DNA of 64,000 bases, taken from NCBI RefSeq assembly GCF_000003815.2, contig NC_049996.1, positions 7,790,012-7,854,011 of the forward strand, in the 5' to 3' direction. This DNA is from Branchiostoma floridae. Taxonomy: Eukaryota > Chordata > Leptocardii > Amphioxiformes > Branchiostomatidae. Both the position numbers and the translations under genes were made by a program. This document shows, one piece after another, positions 10,265 to 21,030 of this stretch; position 1 is the first letter of the stretch, and every line of letters begins with the position of its first letter. Below the pieces are notes generated by a model. That model ran no database searches. It saw only the letters and a list, made by a program, of their open reading frames with translations, and was not told the DNA's origin.

Positions 10265-12826
10265 CTAGAAACTAGTCTCTTTTTCATCTATATCCGGAGC
10301 GGTTATGGAACCCACTTCGTCAGTTCCGCCTGCCACTACGTCAGTTCCGCCTGCCACTACGTCAGTTCCGCCTGCCACTACGTCAATTCCGCCTGCCACT
10401 ACGTCATTTTCGCCTGCCAATGCGTCACTTTCGCCAACCTCTACGTCAGTTCCGCCTGCCACTACGTCGCTTCCGCCTGCCACTACGTCGCTTCCGCCTG
10501 CCACTACTTCACTTCCGCCCGCCACTACGTCACTTCCCCCTGCCACTACGTCATTTCCGCCTGCCACTTCGTCACTTCCACCTGCCACTACGTCACTTCC
10601 ACCTGCCACTACATCACTTCCACCTGCCACTTCGTCACTTCCGCCTGCCACTACGTCACTTCCGCTTGCAACTGCGTCAGTTCCCCCTGTGGAGGCAAGC
10701 TTGGTGCTTGCAGCGGCGGTTGCTCCGTTGTCCTGTTGAGGCTTGTTCAGATGAGAGCGTGCAGTTTTCTCGACATCAGCTAAAGTTGTCTTGGGCATTT
10801 CTGTACATGTAGCACACACTGTGGTCTTCCGATTGCTTACAGTGGCAGTACATCCACTGGCCCTATTTGGACTATCTAGCTGAATGCGTGCTCTGTTCTC
10901 CTCCACATCAGTGAAAGTTGTCAGAGGTATGTCTGCAGAAGAGCTGGTCTCAGACGCCGTTGCGGTGGTCCTCTGCTTTATGGCAGCGGTGGTTGCTCTA
11001 TTGTCTTTGTTAGGTTCAGCCAGACCAAAGCGTTCCCTGATCGCCACCTTCCATTTCTGCACCACCTTCGATGTTATTGTCAGCATCAGGGCCAGTAGAA
11101 GGCCCTGAGAAGCATTCAGCACAATGAAGATGTACTCGACAGCTCGGCTGTTGACGTAAGGATAGATGAAGCCGAGAATCCAGGTGAACCCCGTCAGGAA
11201 GCAGATACGCAGGTAAACCCAAGCCTTGCTGCTGTTCGAACGTGACTTTGCCTTGTCGGCTATCACAAATGACTTCCGTATGGCCAGCAAGACAAAAGTG
11301 GCCAAGACAGCATTGATCAGAATGGCGCTGAAGACAGGGACTCCAAAAGCCACCAGGTTGGCTACCGGATTGCCGATCCAACAGTTCTCTCCATACCCCA
11401 CACTGACCGAACTGCCGAACTCTACAATCACGGTCACTATAACTATAGGGACCGGCATCAACCATGTGTACAACAGGTACTGGTACAGCTTCGCTCTTTC
11501 TAAAGCATCACGAAACGTTAGAAAGAGGTCCATGGCAAGTGCGTTCATGGATGTAAAGGCCGTCAACAGAAAGTAGTGAAGAATTATCGCGAACGCTGCA
11601 CAAGCCGATCCGAGGGGGACCCTCACACGTACCATAAACAAGACTTCAGCAAACGCCATGCATACCAACACCTGAACCTTCAGCTTTTCTGGGACTTTCT
11701 CCCACTGGCCAGACCTGATATTGTGGACTACGTAACCAACCACTGCTACAGCGGACACTATCACAAGACCCAGCGTTAACCAGCCCTGGGTAGCGTCCCA
11801 AGGGTTAGCTGTCTGTGTGTAGTTTGAGAAGTACTGAAGAATGCACTCCCCGCAGATCGATGCTGTTGTGTTCAGAATGGCCACCTGCTCAGCTGAGCAG
11901 GACACGTTAGAACCCAACAGGAGGACGCTACCATTGGGAAGGACTCGGAACTCTTCCGCTGTGAACGTTAGAGCGGGTTCGCTGCAGTTTTGTAAGGGGG
12001 TGGTATTGTTTAATGAGCCGTGAGTTCTACGGGAGGACGAGAATAACCGGCATGTGTCTGCAAAAGGATCGTATAAAGTGTCGGAAGGACACTGATTGGG
12101 ACTGTTTCCACCACTCCCATACGAATTAAAGTTGAAGAGATTAGTGAGTGAGAATCTTGAGTGACATTCGTAATATTGAACGCAAGGTTCTCGGTTTCCA
12201 AGTTCCGAAAAAGAAGCACACTTAAGGTTTGCGGCTGCCGTTAGAGAAAGTCCTTCACAAAGAGCACAGTGAACATTTCTGTAAATCTTATACCCAATGC
12301 CTATGGGTAACTGTAGGACTTACAGTAGGAGATATTACAACTCTCTTCTGAAATATCAGCCTGGAAACATCGTCTAGCATGCCGTATGTCTAAAGGGACA
12401 AACGCTATCGTTTTCGTTCCAAAGCAATATTCGTCACTACTTTCAATGATGCTGTTATATTCTTGGGAACCCCTAGGGATTTGTGGAGACAACTCAAGCA
12501 TCCCTGTACATTCAACTTGCGACTCCTAAAGAACTGTTTCTGTTTAAGAAACATTGTTACAAATTGCACAAAATATGTTTCTGTAGGGGATTTTTGAAGC
12601 GTCCTCCACAGGCATTCTATGGACGAGCTCACTTGGATTAAAGGGGTCCACTTGTTTTAAACACTTATCCCTTGTGACGTCATCTGTCCATTCATCAGGA
12701 CAGTCGGCAACCATCCAATAGGACTCTTTGTTTATTTTGTTACTCTCGATGACAGGAGAAAGGCCAGACACACAGTCCCACTTCAGATGGTGATGGTCAG
12801 ACGGCATCTGGGATTCACTGCCTCCT
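10265..12826 (-). pseudogene. Gene 2 7TM exon with stops and a frameshift
   Basis: A single large exon, acceptor CCGCTACAG, encodes a cysteine-rich juxtamembrane ectodomain with the repeated motif YRNxxCAxC, a family-B-like seven-helix domain and a repetitive cytoplasmic tail. Helix landmarks include AIILHYFLLTAFTSMNAL (TM3), FLTGFTWILGFIYPYV (TM6) and IFIVLNASQGLLLAL (TM7). No GPS cleavage motif was recognised. Relative to gene 3, TTA became TAA (12544-12546), TGG became TAG (12527-12529), and one base is lost in the PIGIG codons near 12304. Downstream of that the frame is open for over 600 codons to the stop at 10265, so the 7TM part itself could still be translated from an internal start. 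The tail ends DIDEKETSF. Confidence 0.85.
10305..10690. repeat. 21-bp minisatellite coding the receptor tail (gene 2)
   Basis: About 17 units of a 21-base repeat (plus-strand unit near CGCCTGCCACTACGTCAGTTC) encode a heptapeptide tail, consensus VAGGSDV, with Glu, Asn, Thr or Ile substitutions. Unit length is a multiple of three, so copy-number change keeps frame. The plus strand is open too (PPATTSV), a by-product of the repeat. Gene 3 has the homologous array at 41665-42015 with fewer units in frame. Confidence 0.9.
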
Positions 12827-13822
12827 CTGTAGCGGATGCAATAAAGCTTTAATAAATCACAATGCCTCTAATTAAGATGTTATGTTGAAAATATAAACAC
12901 GTCCTTTTCATTTTCGTAGATGCTGAGCAAAAGGAACAATTAGAATCAGGGATTCTTTGTCGAAAATGAAAATTAGTCCAATTATAACGATGGAGGTTAG
13001 ACACCCTGATAACAGGAGATGTAGGACAACAGTAACTCATTAGACAAACAAATGGATAGATTGTACATATCTAGTTGTCTATCAGACACTAAGCTGTTAT
13101 CTTGCAGGTCAATAACAGCTAAGGAAATCCCTTCACCATGGATACTAGTAAACAACATGGTAAACAGCATAGTCCAGTTTTAGCACTAATCTTACATAAT
13201 GTGCAGCATGTAACAAGATTGTTGCACTTTTATTTCAATTCCATTTGAACAAACTACACGTTATGCTGTGGACAGAAAGGGGCACAATGAGAAGATTTGT
13301 TAGAAAAAATTCACATTTTTGTACGTGTAAAACTTTTCTTGTCACCGTTGAAATCGGCACTAGCAGATGGATAAATAGTGATAAAGACGTGAAGTTAAAA
13401 TCGCTGTCAGTTGTTAGCATCAAGGTACATCAAGTCTATGATGTGGTTGGATGTGAAAAACTCATAGGACTGTTTTTAAGCTGTGATAAGCAATCAAGTG
13501 TACGAAAGGGTTAATTCGTTTCAAAATACCATGTAATGTATTTTCTGTCTTACTTTCTCTAAGACTTTTCACCACGCACACGGTTTCAAATATATGTTAA
13601 TCTAATCATCCGATGTTGTTTAATTAGTAGAGTTGTAAGATGTATTCTGTATTCTTTCTCTTTTTTTGTTGCAGTTTATAGTTCACCATAAAAATTATTG
13701 TATTTTTTGTCGTGTCAATAAAGCTTATATCAATATGGTGAACAGTTGTTGGCCAGCATGAGGTCGGAGTCGATGAGGCTGCTATCGGCCTGATTTTACC
13801 AGGCTAGTAGAGGTTTACTTAC
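12827..13822. other. Gene 2 intron between SMB and 7TM exons
   Basis: AT-rich intron, matching 44158-45279. A plus-strand CAATAAAGCTT near 13717 and an open plus frame at 13245-13514, both kept in the other copy, suggest an old retroelement tail, but no family is recognised. Confidence 0.45.
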
Positions 13823-13952
13823 TCAAAGTCTTCGCAGCAGTCACCGAAAAAGCTGCAGTCTTCGTCACAGTAGCAAAGTCGTAATAGGAAATACTTTGCA
13901 CAGGTGTAGTCTCTATGGCAGTCCTGGCCAACGGAGTCTGGTGATAAAGGGT
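13823..13952 (-). CDS. Gene 2 somatomedin-B exon
   Basis: A 130-base exon, acceptor TATCTTCTCAG, donor GA|GTAAGTAAAC. It encodes DCHRDYTCAKYFLLRLCYCD followed by EDCSFFGDCCEDFE, the tightly spaced cysteine pattern of somatomedin-B with its CYCDEDC and DCC cores. Seven cysteines are in this exon; the usual eighth may be the Cys in KWDC, some 20 residues later in the 7TM exon. SMB is a small disulphide knot used for protein binding, as in vitronectin. It joins the 7TM exon in frame. Confidence 0.88.
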
Positions 13953-14512
13953 CTGAGAAGATATATGAGAAATTACAGATAAATGAGTTTCGATGCAATT
14001 TGTCCATTTTGTATGACTGTTGGCCATTGCTTTGTAATAAGAAATGTTTTATTGCAAATTCATGCCCATGGGGCTAATTGCATGTGATCAAAGACTAGAT
14101 ATAATAAATGGATGAATGTGGTCTAGATAATAGATCATCTAAATTCTATTATACAAATATTAAGTGGATGAATGTACATACGGCACGGAATAGGGTACTA
14201 AATCTACGTAACTATTACGGGGTTTGACTTCTTCTTTGCAGACAGTTGAAAATGAAATATTATAATGCCCCACGTATTCTACAATAGATTGATTCGATGA
14301 TCTTAGTGGGAGGAGAATCTTTGTGGCGTTTGTAACATGTTAGTTTGATTACGGGCACTCTTCCAAAAAGTCTGTCTCTTTCGACATAATAAGAAATCTA
14401 TGCTTTTAAGTCCACATGCGTGTGTTGTTCGTATTGCGGATAATATGTCAGAGATGAAACATCCTTGTCGTAGAGACCCTACAACCACTGTGGTCATGGG
14501 CCGTGATTGATT
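13953..14512. other. Gene 2 intron, no recognised element
   Basis: Non-coding intron sequence upstream of the SMB exon. It is not closely matched in gene 3 beyond the first few dozen bases, in contrast to the strong similarity on the other side of the exon. Confidence 0.45.
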
Positions 14513-14948
14513 GAGTGAGTAAGTGAGTGACTGAGTGAGTAAGTGAGTGAGAGAGTGAGTGGTTGGTTAAGTGATTGAGTGAGTAAGTGATTGAGTGAGT
14601 GAGTGAGTGAGTGATCATGAGTGAGTGAATGAGTAAGTGAGTGAATGAGTGAGTGATCATTAATGAATGATTGAGTGAGTGGGTGGTTAAGTGATTGAGT
14701 TAGTGAGTAAGTGATTGATTGATTGATTGAGTGAGTGAGTGAGTGATCATGAGTGAGTGAATGATTAAGTGAGTGAGTGATCATGAGTAAGTGATTGAGT
14801 GAGTGATCATGAGTGAGTAAGTGATTGAGTGAGTGAACATGAGTGAATGATTGAGTGAATGGGTGGTTAAGTGATTGAGTGAGTAACTGAGTATATAAGT
14901 GATTTAGTGAGTGATCATGAGTGAGTGAGTGAGTGAGTAAGTGAGTGA
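14513..14948. repeat. Degenerate (GAGT)n tetranucleotide array with TGATCATGAG spacers
   Basis: More than 400 bases of GAGT/GATT units on the plus strand, broken every 40-100 bases by TGATCATGAGTGAGTGA. The recurring spacers imply a higher-order repeat. The gene 3 site (45553-45636) has only about 85 bases of the same array, so it expanded or contracted after duplication. Confidence 0.9.
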
Positions 14949-15068
14949 ATTTGTAAATTCCTTATTTTCGTGAAGTTTGGACATTAACGATACATTTTTA
15001 GTTATCTTTCGTCATCATTTGAGTAACGAGAAAAGATCAGACCTACAGGTATGCTCAAGCTCTCTTAC

Positions 15069-15259
15069 CAGCACATTCCATGACGTCACAGTAGTCCCAC
15101 CTCTGCGACTCATCCGTGGTGTAGCACCAGGGCCGCTCCTTGTTGTCAGGGTTACGGCAGAAGTTCTCATCCAGGCCTGCATCAGGATGAGCCTGTGGTG
15201 TGTGGGGATGGCTGTGGGGAGACTGGGAGTCCCATCTCTGACACATCCGGTCTCCTGCC
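15069..15259 (-). CDS. Gene 2 half-kringle exon
   Basis: This exon encodes the C-terminal part of a kringle: MCQRWDSQSPHSHPHTPQAH, then GLDENFCRNPD, RPWCYTTDESQRWDYC and MECAG, with the canonical kringle Cys and Trp residues. The donor GCTG|GTAAGAGA is phase 1. The nearest acceptor, TCTGTACAG, makes the start phase 2, as expected for the second exon of a two-exon kringle, but no first half-exon was found upstream. The acceptor one 103-base unit upstream (exon start 15362) would instead accept a phase-1 exon and keep this reading frame open. Confidence 0.75.
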
Positions 15260-15780
15260 CTGTACAGATATACGGTATATAAACGTGTAAAGAGCCTGTG
15301 GTGTATGGAGATGGCTGTGAGGGGACTGGGAGTCCAATCTCTGACACACCCGGTCACCTGCCCTGTACAGATATACGGTATATAAACGTGTAAAGAGCCT
15401 GTTGTGTGTGGGGATGTCTGTGGGGAGACTGGGAGTCCCATCTCTGACACATCCGGTCTCCTGACCTGTACAGATATACGGTATATAAACGTGTAAAGAG
15501 CCTGTGGTGTATGGAGATGGCTGTGAGGGGACTGGGAGTCCCATCTCTGACACACCCGGTCTCCTGTCCTGTACAGATATATGGTATATAAACGTGTAAA
15601 GAGCCTGTGGTGTATGGAGATGGCTGTGAGGGGACTGGGAGTCCCATCTCAGACACACCCGGTCCCCTGACCTGTACAGATAAACTGTATATTGCAGGGT
15701 GTAAAGAGCCTGTGGTGTGTGGGGATCGCAGACACATCCGGTCTCCTGCCCTGTACAGATATCGGTATATAAATGTGCGA
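15185..15780. repeat. 103-bp tandem repeat derived from the kringle exon 5' end
   Basis: About six units, with spacing of 103, 103, 103, 105 and a shortened last unit. On the minus strand each unit contains a TATATCTGTACAG acceptor followed by the first part of the kringle exon (about 65 bases) and then an intron-like TTTACACGTTTATATACC block. Because 103 is not a multiple of three, each further unit shifts frame, which is why overlapping frames are open in all three phases. Related arrays lie at 45858-46150 and 52955-53110. Confidence 0.9.
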
Positions 15781-17157
15781 TGCTACGTAATATTTTGACC
15801 ATAGAAAAAAAAAGGTTTTCCTGCCATTTTTTTATATAGTAAGCTAAATCCGTCCTTTAGCATTGAATACAAAGGCTCAGTAAAAAAGGCACAACATTAG
15901 TGCATCATACAAACATGTCTACAATCTGTGATCTTTTAATCCTACATGGACCTCCATGTTTCCTAAAGAAGCACGCCCTCATCTGGCTTATCACATTCTT
16001 GTGTGCCTGACTGCACAGTAGGGTGTCTGATGACAGTTTCACCATAATTTTGTAAAATGTAATCTTTGCAAGATTTCTTGCAGTTTTGAAGGTAATATAA
16101 CCTCAGCTTATTGACACCATACAAAATAGACTCAGTGCATGATTATCTCCTATTCTGAAGTGAACAAATTGAGTGTTTTCAACGAAGAAGATCTTGATTG
16201 TTCTCCCCTGTAGTCACCCTGGAGTGTGATGAACTCATTACCCTACCGCCTAGGGTGCCTACTGGAGGCCTGGAAGTTGTTGTTTACAGACAGGAGTGTC
16301 TAACTCTGGGGGACACTGAGATAAAACTACGTAGCATACCTTTAAACGGGTGTCGCATGCATATTAATGATCCCCACGAGTTGAATTTTGGTAGGCATTC
16401 ATGAAAGCCTCGTTACCTATACCACGCTGCACTCGTTAACTATGGACCGGAATTTGAGTTGTGTATCTTTTTCATTGATGTGGCTGCGAAATAATTGATC
16501 ACCCTTCGTAGTTTTAGTTACTTTCATGTTCCCGACGGGGAAACATCGTTTTTGCTGTTGTGTTCTTTTTTCTTCTTCTTTTCTTCTGTCTTAACCAAAA
16601 AGAGCTTACAGTTGGTGACTCCAACACAGGAACTAAATATTAGCTGTTCAGGCAATTATGAACAGGTTTGTGATGATAAAATCTGCATTCTGTTCCATAC
16701 AAAAAGCATTTTACTGAAAGGGAAACATACTGCAGTTTCTCGAAAGTGTTGCCTAGCTAGTGTCGGATGTTTTGTGCATTTGTGGTGTCAAAGTCTTTAT
16801 GTCGAAGGTTTGGAGGTTCCTAAAATGCCCAGCTAGTATCACCTGTTAGTCTGCCCTGCATAACTCCTTCCCTTATCCACTGCGTAGAAGCATCGCGTCG
16901 GTGGAGCTGAAGTCAAAACAAATTGGAGGACGTATGGAAGATATAACTTTGAACACATACACTTCTACAGATATAACGAGCTATGTGAATGTGCGATTTG
17001 AAACATGTTATCTTGATGCCCCTATCATTCTATGTTAAAATCCGTCTATAGAAGCTGATAAATTTCTTCCTCTCTGTGGAAGAGAACAAAATTAATATAA
17101 GGTAGATATGACAAGAGAGCTTTATATGGCATCGTAGCGGGTTTGGAAAGGTGTAAA
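15781..17157. other. Gene 2 intron, duplicated in gene 3
   Basis: No exon was found. The part from about 16330 to 17150 matches 53160-53260 plus 54140-55345 of gene 3. The junction near 16434 (ACTCGTTAACTATGG) is the empty site for the MITE at 53263-54139. Confidence 0.55.
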
Positions 17158-17601
17158 ACACCCTCCAGATTACTTTTGGACTTCCAGGTTAATTCCGGAC
17201 AAACCTTGATCATTTGAAAAACGAATAGGCAAATGAATTAACATTCACAAATATGGTATATTAAAAGGTAATTGATATGTAATTTGTAATAGGATTTTTC
17301 AGGGAACAAAGCCAATTCTGGAGAATTCTCCAGAATTGTGGCTCAGGTTCCGCAACAAAATTTTGTAGAGTTTTGGGAATCTGAGCCAGATTCGAGCCAG
17401 AATTATGGGCAATTCTTCAAAAATTTGGGAGCCTGAGCCAAAATTCTGTACCTGGGGAAATCTAATTGCAATCTGCATATTAATTTCATTTTAATCAATA
17501 TACTATATTTGTAAATGTTAATTCATATTGGTAATTGGTTTTCAAATGATTAATGTTTGTCCGGAATTAGCCTGGAAGTCCAAAACTAATCTGAAGGGTG
17601 T
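17158..17601. mobile_element. MITE with long inverted ends, absent from gene 3
   Basis: The ends ACACCCTCCAGATTA and the inverse of ACACCCTTCAGATTA begin imperfect inverted arms of about 120 bases that include GGACTTCCAGG and AATTCCGGACAAACC. The centre has smaller palindromes (GGAGAATTCTCC). The paralogous position near 55350 in gene 3 has no insert. No coding capacity and no sure superfamily; the target duplication is not clear. Confidence 0.8.
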
Positions 17602-17813
17602 TGTTAGTGTCTATTATGTGACCCCTTCGACCACTGCGGTCATGGGTCGTAAGGTTCATTTTATCGATCCTGTGCTGTTGGGAAAGGTAATAAGTAATTA
17701 ACACAACCAGGTTAAATATGTGTTATCGTCCTTGTTTCGGGAGGTGAAAGGTGGTGAAAGGAGTTGGCGATCTTTTATTCGTCAACGATGAAGAATACAA
17801 ACGTTAAATTTAC

Positions 17814-18053
17814 CATCACAGGCGAAGACCTCCTCGCAGTACATCCACCTGATGAGCGGGTTGTTTAAGTAGCACCACGGCCTGTCCTTCCCGTCCGGGT
17901 TCCGGCAGTAGTTCCGCTCCAGCCCTGCCCGTGGGTAGGCCTGGGGAGTGTGTTTATGGGGGTGGGGGTACTGAGATGTCCACAACTGACAGGAGTTGTC
18001 CCGGTTTGCAAGGCCCCGGTAGCTCGTCCCTCTGTCCTGTATATAGTAACAGA
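17814..18053 (-). CDS. Gene 2 kringle exon (complete)
   Basis: A 240-base exon, acceptor ATGTCCACAG, donor GATG|GTAAATTT, phase 1-1. It encodes a full kringle of about 80 residues: CYYIQDRGTSYRGLANRDNS, CQLWTSQYPHPH, GLERNYCRNPDGKDRPWCY and IRWMYCEEVFAC. All six cysteines and the conserved RPWCY core are present. Kringles are extracellular protein- or lysine-binding modules. It is intact although the gene is otherwise damaged. The gene 3 orthologous exon (55562-55801) has the same length. Confidence 0.92.
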
Positions 18054-18199
18054 CTGTGGACATATAATGTTACATTGTAAATGTTGTGCACAAAAGAAGG
18101 TGCTCGTAAAATTCCATTTTTGCATGCTGTATAGTAGGCACAGAAAGTATGGGCTAGCTTGATTTTCAATTTTTTTACTCCCAACTAAACCGTACGTAC

Positions 18200-18295
18200 T
18201 ACAGTTCTGCTCGTCACTGTTGTCCCCACAGTCGTCTCTGCCGTCACACCGAGAAAGCTGATGGAACAGGGCTCCATTGTCACAGGCAGAGGGTG
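18200..18295 (-). CDS. Gene 2 LDLa half-module exon next to the kringle
   Basis: A 96-base exon, acceptor TTTCTCCAG, donor TGTA|GTACGTACGG, phase 1-1, encoding [15 protein letters not shown] and GDNSDEQNC. It is open and equivalent to 151-246 and 55938-56033. Confidence 0.82.
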
Positions 18296-18665
18296 CTGGA
18301 GAAAAATGGGCACTGTTGAGCCACAAATTATGCATATATGAACATTCAACTATCTCTCTGTCTCTCTCTTTCTGTCTGTCTCTTTGTCTCTCTCTGTCTC
18401 TTTTTTTTCTGTCTGTCTCTCTCTCTGTCTGCCTGTCTGTCTTTCTCTTTCTCTGGAAATTTCTAAATCTGTGCATTTTAGATTGAAAATTGAATGTATT
18501 TTGTTAGGTATAACATTAATGAAGTAGACACGGAGTATTCCAAATCACCCCTCAGTCCTATTTTTGTGTTGGTAATTACAGTTTAACTAGTTCAATAATG
18601 ACTTCTACCAACACAGATGAACTTTCAAGCTAAGCGTCTACAAACATTACAGCCAGTTTACTCAC
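18296..18665. other. Gene 2 intron with CT-rich run
   Basis: Contains the TCTC/TGTC tract at about 18352-18460 and otherwise diverged intron sequence. Confidence 0.7.
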
Positions 18666-18825
18666 AGCAGGACTCGTCGCTGCCATCCAAACAATCCTCC
18701 ACGTCGTCACATCTAGCATATTGTCCTTTCGGTTCACCAAAGCAGGGAATGTGGGTTTTGGCACACATTTTTTTGTGAATCTATACACTGTCCATTGCTG
18801 CAGGCCAGTCTACCTTGCCGCTCGC
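18666..18825 (-). pseudogene. Gene 2 LDLa exon with a +1 frameshift
   Basis: This exon is 160 bases, against 159 in gene 1. The extra base is in a homopolymer: seven T on the plus strand (near 18768-18774), where genes 1 and 3 have six. It shifts the frame inside the LDLa module, before the [15 protein letters not shown] calcium signature. Splice borders are intact. A homopolymer sequencing error is possible, but the separate lesions in the 7TM exon support real decay. Confidence 0.85.
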
Positions 18826-19607
18826 CTGTATGAAATATAAGCGCAAAATTAAGCAAAAGCAATTCGTTTTTTTTCCAAAAAAAGTTTGTAGTTAAATGCA
18901 TAAAACATTAACAAAAGTGGGAGAGGTTGAACATTATATTTGTCTTTTTTTATTGTACTTCTTGAAATTGCAGCAATTACACAAAAACGACAGCCATGGT
19001 TTTCGCGCAACTGAAAGGCTATAGGAATAATTGCAGAATATTTCCCCTTCTTTCAAGCAACTCGCACACAATAACATATCCAATCAGTGATAGTATTGTG
19101 AGTGAGCAAAGAAAGAACTAAAAGAACTACATTTACTTGGTTTCGGGACAAGGGCATTAAGATGATTATACTATGGAACTAGTCTAGCCTTGTAATATTA
19201 TATAGAGCGTACATATGCTAACGCAGTTCTAAGTTATGATGTGCTCTTGATAGAAGAAGATGAAAGAAAAAGAAGTGCTGCAAAACAATGTTTTCTTATC
19301 TCCTATCAAAATTACACTTTCATTTATTGCTTTATTTGAAACGACTACAGTAGGTATATAGGCGTGATAAATTATACGAACAAAATCTATTTCATTTTTT
19401 CTTTAGATTCTGTATCTAAAATATTTACAAAGTCAATATTAAAAAAAAGTTAGAACATATGTATAAAAAGTACCTACAACTGACCTTGGGAAATTTGAAG
19501 ATCAAACACATGAAAGTGATAAAATCTGCACCTAACTTGCCTTACCAAATCTACAAGTACAAAAGAAAGGCAAAGAAATAGGAAGAAACACATGTATCCA
19601 TACTTAC
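18826..19607. other. Gene 2 intron, diverged from genes 1 and 3
   Basis: AT-rich non-coding sequence. Its middle part (about 19000-19450) does not match the corresponding introns of genes 1 and 3, which match each other, suggesting replacement or older divergence in this copy. Confidence 0.45.
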
Positions 19608-19703
19608 AGCAGCTCTGCTCGTCTGTATTGTCTCCACAGTCGTCTGTACCGTCACACACCTCTGCCTTGTTGATGGTGACTCCACTCGGACAGATCTCTT
19701 TAT
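19608..19703 (-). CDS. Gene 2 LDLa half-module exon (four cysteines)
   Basis: A 96-base exon, acceptor GAATGTAG, donor TGCT|GTAAGTAT, phase 1-1. Encodes CPSGVTINKAEVC and [15 protein letters not shown]. It is open. Confidence 0.82.
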
Positions 19704-20262
19704 CTACATTCAAGGAGAGAAGTCAGAGGATCGGTGACAATGTCTCTACACTACTAATTTACGAAGATTGTAATTTTTAGACATAACATAAAGCCTTATA
19801 CAATGGTCAGGGATACATAAGCATTTGCACAAATTTCATGGAATTTGCATTAATGTTTATGTAAAACGTATTCGTAGTTAAAACGTACGAGGGTAAGGCA
19901 ACTATCTCACAGAGCTCTGTTTGTTAATTAACTGGTCCAAATTTGTAGCCTGTCGACATTGCGTTTATTTTATAAATTTCAAAAAGGTTCAATTCGCAAA
20001 ATGTTTTGAATGGACCAGAACAAGTAGCATAGATATATCGCCAGTTGCAACAAGAGCGGTCACTTCATACTGCACTGGTATCACTACTATTTCCAATAAA
20101 GATATTTTGTATTTACGTTGGGAACAAAACCTAGGATCCCAGGCGTAAACCTATGTGTAAGGCTGACCGGTCGCCTGCATATTAAAGAAAATTGGCGAAA
20201 GACTCGCAAAGTTGCCGCAATAATGTGTCGGCGACAGGCGCAGCGCGAAATGCCTGACTTAC

Positions 20263-20373
20263 CGCAGTCGTTTTCATCGCTCCCATCGTCACAGTCCACT
20301 ATCCCGTCACAGACAACCTCAAGGACGTCACAGTCGCCGTCTTTACACACCGTCCTCTCAACTCCGGAGCAAG
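20263..20373 (-). CDS. Gene 2 LDLa exon (six cysteines)
   Basis: A 111-base exon, acceptor TTCGCCCAG, donor TGCG|GTAAGTCAGG, phase 1-1. Encodes [14 protein letters not shown] and [16 protein letters not shown], a complete LDLa. It differs from gene 1 by a few residues (Lys for Thr, Leu for His). Confidence 0.85.
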
Positions 20374-21030
20374 CTGGGCGAACACAATAAGATACACAGA
20401 ACTAGGTATCATTAGAAGCTACTATTGGTTTGTGTGTGGATTTTGCCAGATGCATTCCAAAGGAGCAATTTGTCTGTTTCTGAATTGAACGTGGATGCGT
20501 GTTAAGGCTTAGGTCACATTTCCAAAGCGGAGCCCATTTGTTTTAAGAAACGAAAAGTTTAAATGCATACCTAGAAATATGCAAAAATCATGCCCATGAA
20601 TCGTATTTGGAAATTTCGTGTATCTTGATGTATTTTATGTTATTCTTTTCGCTCCCGAGAGCTGCCCGGCCGGGCCCCGCTTTGGAAATGTGAGCTAAGC
20701 CGAAGTCATATGCTTTTGCCACCACCATTTGCATTTTTTTCGCACACTTTTATATGGCAATAGTTCTGGTCCGTTCATTAGACTAAAAGATCATGGTAGT
20801 ATTATATTGCTCTTATTATTCGAGGTCAGCTCATACATTTCACATGCTTCACTCACTCCACTATAAACTGTGCGTGTATCGTTTGTTGCGTGGTATTAAT
20901 GAATAATGTTGAATTCTCTGTTTTGTTTGTTTTTGCCTTGCTGCTATATAAAGCTGGTATCTCAGTGGGCCGTGCCAAATGGTGACAACTAACTGCAGCA
21001 ACTCTAGCCAATTTTCAATTGCGGCCACAC
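20374..21030. other. Gene 2 intron, duplicated in gene 1
   Basis: Matches 2110-2772 closely and ends at the same GCGGCCACAC, where the ATGTGA-rich inverted-repeat element begins. No gene was seen. Confidence 0.6.

Larger units (their letters stand above)
3763..21030. repeat. Segmental duplication, left copy
   Basis: This segment is a direct copy of 34886-57614, with near-identity by eye over long blocks such as 3770-14000 versus 34893-45430. It contains the signal-peptide exon of one gene, the intergenic region, and the 3' part of the next gene up to the LDLa exons. Differences are mostly point changes and insertions: 14.5-kb tetranucleotide array and 17158-17601 MITE here; LINE, 53263-54139 MITE and a 35.1-kb insert in the other copy. 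The duplication explains the tandem gene array. Confidence 0.9.

Noticed and set aside
10305-10739. Plus-strand open frame of 144 codons rich in PPATTS
   Set aside because: It is the antisense of the 21-bp minisatellite that encodes the receptor tail; repeats with a unit of 21 keep all frames open once one is.
14448-14784. Minus-strand frames of SLTHSLNH repeats
   Set aside because: Translation of a tetranucleotide repeat; no coding signature.
15055-15802. Long overlapping minus-strand frames in three phases
   Set aside because: They arise from the 103-bp repeat, whose length shifts the frame by one each unit. Only the final kringle part is real coding sequence.
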